Source: Eremomyces bilateralis CBS 781.70
Taxonomy: Eukaryota; Ascomycota; Dothideomycetes; Eremomycetales; Eremomycetaceae
Direction: 5' to 3'
Assembly (NCBI RefSeq): GCF_010015585.1
Contig: NW_022985074.1
Location: 310,001 to 374,000 of the forward strand
Length of the DNA: 64,000 bases
Positions within the stretch are counted from its first letter, which is position 1. The number at the start of each line of letters is the position of its first letter. The notes under the pieces are model-generated. The model did no database searches. It worked only from the letters and a program-made list of their open reading frames with translations, and was not told the origin of the DNA. A program made the translations under genes and the position numbers. Below, piece by piece: positions 58,501-64,000 of the stretch.

Positions 58501-60989
58501 AGCCGTTCCCTGGTAGCCATCCGCTTCATGGCACTGAGATTGTTCCTGCCGCGGTTCTCTTTAATACTTTCCTCCACGCTACTAGTGCTGGGCATCTCTC
58601 TGACATCCATCTTCGAGTGCCTGTAGCCATCAGTGCACCTCGTGACCTTCAAGTCATCTTCGAACCTGGTTCCGTGAAGATCATGTCTCGTTTGGTCGGC
58701 TGCGCAGAAAAGGATGACGTGAACAACTCCTGGCTTACACACACCACTGCAACCCCAAGCGCAGAGCGTATCTTTGTCGGAGAGCAGATTGACATCACCG
58801 CGACTCAGTCCAGAATTGGCAAAGAATTGCCAACAAACTTCACGGTTGACTATCTTGAGAAGGTTGGTGTTCCGCTTATGGGCTTTCCGTGGACCGTCAC
58901 TCACCACGTCGGTACCACCTCTGAGATGCTTGCTCGAGTCGATGTCTGTCCAGATATTTCGGACGATGCTGTCTTCCCTTGGGATGCGAACTCCTGGGCC
59001 CCCGTTTTCGATGCCGCCACTTCGATCGGTTCTACCCTCTTCTTCAATGAGCCTCGTCTCCGCATGCCAGCTTTCGTTGACCGGGTTGCTATCCGTGAGG
59101 GCGCAATCGCTCCCAAGATCGCGTATATCCATGTCACCCTTCCTGATCAGGAGACAGAACTTGCTTGCGACGTCACTGTTCGCGATGAGTCCGGCAAAGC
59201 GCTTGCGAAATTTTTCTGTATGCGTTTCTCCGAGATCGAAGGCACTCCAGGGGCTATCATCAGCTCGGAGGGCCTCATCCACCAAGTTTCTTGGCTACCT
59301 GCTTCTATGCAGGACAAAGCTTTGCCGTTGGATAAGGTGATTATCCTTGGACAGGCATCTAGCACTCTGACGAGGAAGTACACAAAACATCTCACCAAAC
59401 GTGGCATCCCTTCCCAGATCCTCGCTCCGAAGCACCTCACTCCGTCGATTCTAGAGGGCAGCACTGAAGGAACTGTCGTCGTACACATTCCTCCGCCGGT
59501 AACTCCAGCCTACGACATTACTTCCAGTGCAAACATGAATTGCATTGAACTCCTGGATATCGTTCAGCTTGTCTGTGGTGTCAACAGCCCAGCCAGGATC
59601 TACACCGTCACCGAGAACATCCTGAAGGGCGAGTCGAAGACTGCTCTTGCCCAGTCCCCACTGGTCGGCTTGAGTCGTATCATCGCATCGGAGCTACCTA
59701 AAAACTGGGGCGCTCTCATCGACGTCGACTCGAACAGCTTTCCCTTCCAGGTTATCAAACATGTTATTGGGGCTGATGTTGTCAAAGTTAAAGATGCCGT
59801 CGCCCGCGTCGCACGCCTCACTGCGCTACCGAAGACTAAGTCTGACTTCGATCAAGGCCTTAAACCACGACCAGAAGGCACTTACCTCATCACTGGCGGA
59901 TTTGGCTCGCTTGGCTTAGAGGTCGCTTCCCACCTCATCGACCAAGGCGCTAAACGTATTGTTCTACTTTCCCGCCGTACCCTTCCACCGCGACGGCAAT
60001 GGTCAAACATCCAAGGCGACATGGTGCAAGTCATCGACAAGATCAAATTCTTTGAAGAGAGGGGCGCCTGCATCTATACCGTTGCGCTTGATATTTCCGC
60101 GTCTGGGTCCTCTCGTGCCCTACTTGACAAGCTTGACAACCTCAACTTACCCCCTGTTCTTGGCGTCATCCACGCTGCTGGCGTCCTGGAGGACCAATTT
60201 GTCCTCAACGCCACGCCTGAAGAGTTCAAGAAAGTCATAACGCCAAAGATTGCTGGTGCAATGAATCTGCACGAGGCTTTCCCACCGACTACCATTGACT
60301 TCTTCAATATGTTCTCCTCCTGCGGTCAACTTTTCGGCTTCCCCGGCCAAGCATCTTATGCCTCTGGCAACGCATTCCTCGACGCTCTTGCTGAGCACCG
60401 TCGCCGACTTGGAGACAACGCTGTTGCCATCCAGTGGACTAGCTGGCGCGGTGTCGGTGGTATGGGCGACAATGAGTTTGTCGAGGCCGAATTGGACAGC
60501 CGTGGTTTCACCAGCATCACCCGCACTGAGGCATTCCAAGCCTGGGACGAAATCTCCGGTCGAGACTGCGCAACTGCTACAGTTCTTCGCTCGCGTGTCC
60601 TGGACGCGGATGAGATCCTTCCAGTCCCGATCTTGGAGCACATTGCCATCCGTCGAGAGGATCCTCAAACTTCCGGGGCTGCGGAAGCTTCGTCGACGAG
60701 TGCGAATAGCAATGGCGCTCCATCGCTTCCACCGCCTGGTCCTGAGCGGAACGTGTACCTTACCACTGCAATTGCCGGCTGTGTGGCATCCGTGTTGCAA
60801 CTTGCCGGTGCAGATGAGGTCGATCCCAAGGCAGCATTGTCGGATTTGGGTATGGATTCGGTCATGACTGTTGCCTTTAGGAAGCAGCTGCAGCAAAATC
60901 TGAAGGTGAAAGTGCCACCAACTCTGGTTTGGGGACATCCTACGGTCTCCCACCTGGTTCGTTGGTTCGGGGAGCAGCTAGGCGCTTGA
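55543..60989 (+). CDS. 6-methylsalicylic-acid-synthase-type partially reducing polyketide synthase
   Basis: An iterative type I synthase that condenses acetyl- and malonyl-CoA into a methylsalicylate-type aromatic acid. Exons 55543..55561, 55614..55864 and 55914..60989 give 1781 residues, matching known 6-MSAS proteins (about 1775-1800). Domains in order: ketosynthase (MDPQQR; active Cys about 209 in DAACASS), acyltransferase (GHSVGE, Ser about 654), thioester hydrolase/dehydratase-like domain (HHALLGH, His about 926-932; HPLHGTEIVPAA), ketoreductase (TYLITGGFGSLG, about 1412) and one acyl carrier protein (LGMDSVMTV, Ser about 1739). There is no enoylreductase, methyltransferase or C-terminal thioesterase, as in 6-MSAS. 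The closely related mellein synthases share this layout, so the exact product is not certain. Codon endings are uniform along the gene, unlike many neighbours. Confidence 0.95.
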
Positions 60990-61207
60990 CTGCGTTAAAA
61001 GTCTACTTTAATGCCCCTTTTTTCTTTTGTTCCAATATTAGGCTCATTCTTCTTTTGATATTGGGTGTGGAGTCTATGGGCTTTGATTGGATATTTTCTT
61101 TGATTTTGTTCATATCTTTCGACTTTTCTTCTAGAGTATGCCATTCTACAGCAATAACGACAAATGATCGAACAATTTATACAATTATTAACGGTTATTA
61201 CTTCAAC

Positions 61208-61243
61208 TATCTTCTACCATCAATATATCTTCTACCATCAATA
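61208..61243. repeat. 18-base perfect tandem duplication
   Basis: The unit TATCTTCTACCATCAATA occurs twice in direct succession, about 220 bases after the synthase stop codon. It probably arose by replication slippage. Confidence 0.9.
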
Positions 61244-62663
61244 TACTTAGCAATAATGTTTGGGATTCCGCCCAACCTAAATTTGATTCATTCAGTCAGC
61301 ATCATTTTGTTCCAGTTTCAATGGTGCCAACGCGAATATCACTACCGCCAACATGGATCGTCATCCTATACGCCCTATACCATAGCCATTAGCCGCCTTC
61401 GGGGATATTGAAAGGAAATTCGTGGTAGATTCGCGGTTCACTGGATGATGTCACTGCCAACAGCAAAGTTGCCTTACCCAAACTCGGACACACTGCGACA
61501 CTTTCGCCTGCTCAGATTCTCCCTTTTCACAGCTTTCCAACCCGTCTCAGCCCAAAATGGTTGTAGTCTTGTAGAAAAATGTCCAGTCAGGGGCCACAAA
61601 TTTACCTAAACCTACCCACCGGTGACAGAGCAAGCCCCCCTTTAGAGCGGACGAATGTTGAGCGAACTATTTGTATTTTTGTCTCAGTTACTGTATATTG
61701 TTGTCCCTGTTATCATTGATGCAATAATACCTATGCACTTAATCTTATAAACTCAATATATCATTCTTGTACGCGGCACAGGTTGCAATCGTTTGTAATG
61801 TTTAAGATATCTATCTCACATATACATTTTAACTACCTCAACAGTGCATCTACATTTCATTCCAGCCAGCAGATCATGTTAAGTCGCGGCCCGAAACAAC
61901 TTTCGCTTGACAGCTTGGCATTGTCGCGATCATTAAGTTTATTCTTTAATTCCTACCCCTATATACTCACTCCGTTGTCAGCCAAGTGCTTGGTTCCTTA
62001 GACCCACTGCAGTGTCACTACTCCTTGATGGAACCCAATGGAAAACATCTCTAAGATTTAGTGTAACCTGCGAGGACTCGATAGTTGCGTACAACATCAG
62101 AATGCCGCCAGCTAGTGCCAGATCTCCGTCACCGGACTGGCCGTCTCACTACGTTCGGGACCTTTGTACAACCGTGATCTACACAGGTCCTCGAATGAAC
62201 TCCATTTAGCAGTCCGTTTTATAGATTCATGGTACTGGTGTCCGGTCACTAGAAGCTGTACCTGTACGATAAAGCTAAATTAGCCTATGATACGCGAGAA
62301 TTGCCGACTTCACCGTCGTGGATTCCCCTGATTGGTACGAATTCAGCCCCTAGGAGTCCTTCTCATGCAATTTCTCGGAATATTGAACGTTCAAGTCGGG
62401 TGGAGGACTTGACTGTTGCATTTTAATGACGACTACAACATGCTTCAGACTATGACAGCGTCGTGGCTATTCGGAGACTTCCCACAGCTGCGGATCGCTA
62501 AAGATAACTAGCGTGGCAAGCCACCTCTCAACATCGGCTTCCAGAGATATTGGTAGAAGGGTAGATATCGTTATCGTTAATCCCAGCGCTGATCTCCGTT
62601 GCTTTGCCTCCTGATATGGTGTTGGATATTGAACAGAGATGCCCACGGTGAGTGAAGGGTCAA

Positions 62664-62670
62664 TATAAAG
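62664..62670 (+). promoter_or_regulatory. TATA box candidate of tyrosinase gene
   Basis: TATAAAG lies 83 bases before the tyrosinase ATG, in an otherwise non-coding stretch. Its distance and sequence fit a fungal core promoter. Confidence 0.45.
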
Positions 62671-62752
62671 ACATCATGGCAGCGTGATTGCAACTTGAGT
62701 AGACATTCGCATCCTCTTTCCTTTCCATATCGTTAGCAGAACACTCGCTTTC

Positions 62753-64000
62753 ATGATGAAGGTTTCTCAGTCGATTCTGTCGTTAAGTTTGGTTCTTTTT
62801 GGCCTAGGGACAGTGGCCGCACCTCAGGGCGTTTCGATTGCCCTTGCTATTCCATCAGGTACTCCAACGCCTTCCCTCGAATTCGTGGAAGCCACGAAAG
62901 AGGAGCCGGAGACTAAGGAAGACGGAATATCATCAAATTCGAGTTCTTTGGGCAGCCCGCCGCCGGTACTGGAAATCGCTTTCTCGAAGTTGAAGAACAT
63001 TTACAGGAGATATATCGCCGATGAGCTAGTGGACAGAGGATGGTCTAAGAAATGCAATTTTGGGAAAGTGATGGTGAGAAAGGAATGGTTAGTCGACTGC
63101 AATTGAACTCAGCGAAGCGCCAGATAAAGGGGCTAACAGACCCAGGGGTACTATGTCCCAATCCCAAAGGAAAAAGTATACCGACGCCGTCAAATGTCTT
63201 TACAACAGGCCGTCGCAGTCCGACCCTGTTCTGGTTCCCGGCGCGCGCAACCGTCTCGACGATTTCGTCGCTACCCATCTCACCTTCAGCAACAACATCC
63301 ACTTCAATGGCTACGTCTTCGCCTGGCATCGGCACTTCACCTATCTCTACGATCAAGAACTCCGCAACGAATGCGGTTACAGCGGGCCGACCCCATACTG
63401 GGACTGGGTGATTGACAACGCTGACCCACGTCGGTCCACTGTATTCGACGGCAGCGAGTTCAGCATGGGCGGCAATGGAGAGACTATCCCGCATGGTAAT
63501 ACAAGTATTAATGCATTTGGAATCACATTGAGCCTCCCACCAGGCACTGGAGGTGGCTGTGTCACAGAAGGCCCGTTCACGGATCTGGTTATCAATCTAG
63601 GACTTTCGCCGAATGTGAGCGCGCCAGACCAGAACCAGACCGCTCCACCTGATGTAACATCCCATTATTTGGCACCGTTTGCGGATGCATTCAAAGGAGA
63701 CACCACTGCGGCGGTCCAAAAGAGACAGAATGACGTACCCCCGGAGATCCTGCAGGGATTGAATTATAACCCACGATGCATGACGCGCGACATAAACCTG
63801 CAATGGGCAGCGCTGGCCACAACCACAGCACTGGCCCGTATCCTGTCCTGCGGCAATGTCAGATGTCTGGAGCAGCGGATTGATGGGTGGGAGGAAGGCG
63901 CTAGTGACGAACAACAGGCGAGAGACCAACTCCACGGAGGAGGCCATTTCACGATCGGCGGTTTGAACAACGATCCGTTCGCGAGCCCGGGCGATCCGGT
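62753..64000 (+). CDS. Secreted tyrosinase / catechol-oxidase-type di-copper protein (3' partial)
   Basis: Type 3 copper enzymes hydroxylate phenols and/or oxidise catechols to quinones. Exons 62753..63087 and 63146..>64000 (intron 58 bases); the gene runs past the window end after about 397 residues. A signal peptide (MMKVSQSILSLSLVLFGLGT) is followed by a Ser/Pro/Glu-rich stretch. The CuA site is present: His156, His164 and His173 in THLTFSNNIHFN and FAWHRHF, then PTPYWDW. The first CuB histidines appear in LHGGGHFTIGG shortly before the end; the last CuB His should lie just outside. There is a potential dibasic-like site QKRQND in the middle. It lies 1.8 kb downstream of the polyketide synthase on the same strand, suggesting a role in a phenolic product pathway. 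Confidence 0.9.

Larger units (their letters stand above)
60990..62752. other. intergenic 1.8 kb, small tandem repeat, no gene
   Basis: The 3' flank of the synthase and promoter of the tyrosinase. It is AT-rich compared with the genes. Apart from an 18-base tandem duplication near 61208, no structure or coding frame is supported. Confidence 0.55.

Noticed and set aside
58428-59285. 285-codon antisense frame within the polyketide synthase
   Set aside because: The sense frame is a continuous, motif-complete synthase; the antisense protein has no recognisable features.

Overview
The window looks like nuclear DNA of a filamentous ascomycete (Pezizomycotina). Genes are dense and lie on both strands. 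Most are cut by short GT-AG introns of about 47-130 bases, many with recognisable branch sites. The gene set is fungal: NoxR, the TORC2 subunit Ste16/AVO3, CFEM and SAT4-type 7TM membrane proteins, a NACHT-ankyrin receptor and a 6-MSAS-type polyketide synthase. I cannot assign genus or class from sequence alone. No transposon, retroelement, rRNA or convincing tRNA was found.

Layout. 1-8 kb: 3' part of an RNA-processing fusion protein (EEP phosphatase, nucleotidyltransferase, MJ1316 domain), a mitochondrial-type class III CoA-transferase, and a copper amine oxidase. 9-18 kb: Rtf2, NoxR, the SOD1 copper chaperone Ccs1, mitochondrial ribosomal protein uL13m and peroxisomal uricase. 20-36.5 kb: TORC2 Rictor homologue, a 7TM rhodopsin-domain protein, D-arabinose dehydrogenase, a one-TM Cys/Pro-rich protein, a BTB-like protein, Mcp1, and a tubulin-tyrosine-ligase-like protein. 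37-47 kb, the accessory-looking part: a CFEM membrane protein, a SIR2-NACHT-ankyrin NLR-like receptor whose repeat end is frame-disturbed, an NAPE-PLD-like hydrolase, a decayed second CFEM gene and an orphan ORF. 48-64 kb: a GMC oxidoreductase, the SWR1 subunit Arp6, an FAD monooxygenase, the 6-MSAS-type polyketide synthase and the start of a secreted tyrosinase that runs off the window.

How genes may work together. FAD monooxygenase, polyketide synthase and tyrosinase (possibly with the GMC oxidoreductase) form a plausible biosynthetic cluster. The synthase would make a 6-methylsalicylate-type acid, the salicylate-hydroxylase-like enzyme could turn it into a catechol, and the tyrosinase could oxidise that to a quinone or pigment. 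The SIR2-NACHT-ankyrin gene is the best candidate for an under-described system: an NAD-consuming-type domain on a fungal STAND receptor, the architecture used in bacterial anti-phage defence.

A pattern that crosses ordinary gene boundaries is also visible. In many housekeeping genes synonymous codons end mostly in C near the 5' end of an exon and mostly in G near its 3' end, and the pattern starts again after an intron. The polyketide synthase, FAD monooxygenase, NLR and copper amine oxidase do not show it clearly.
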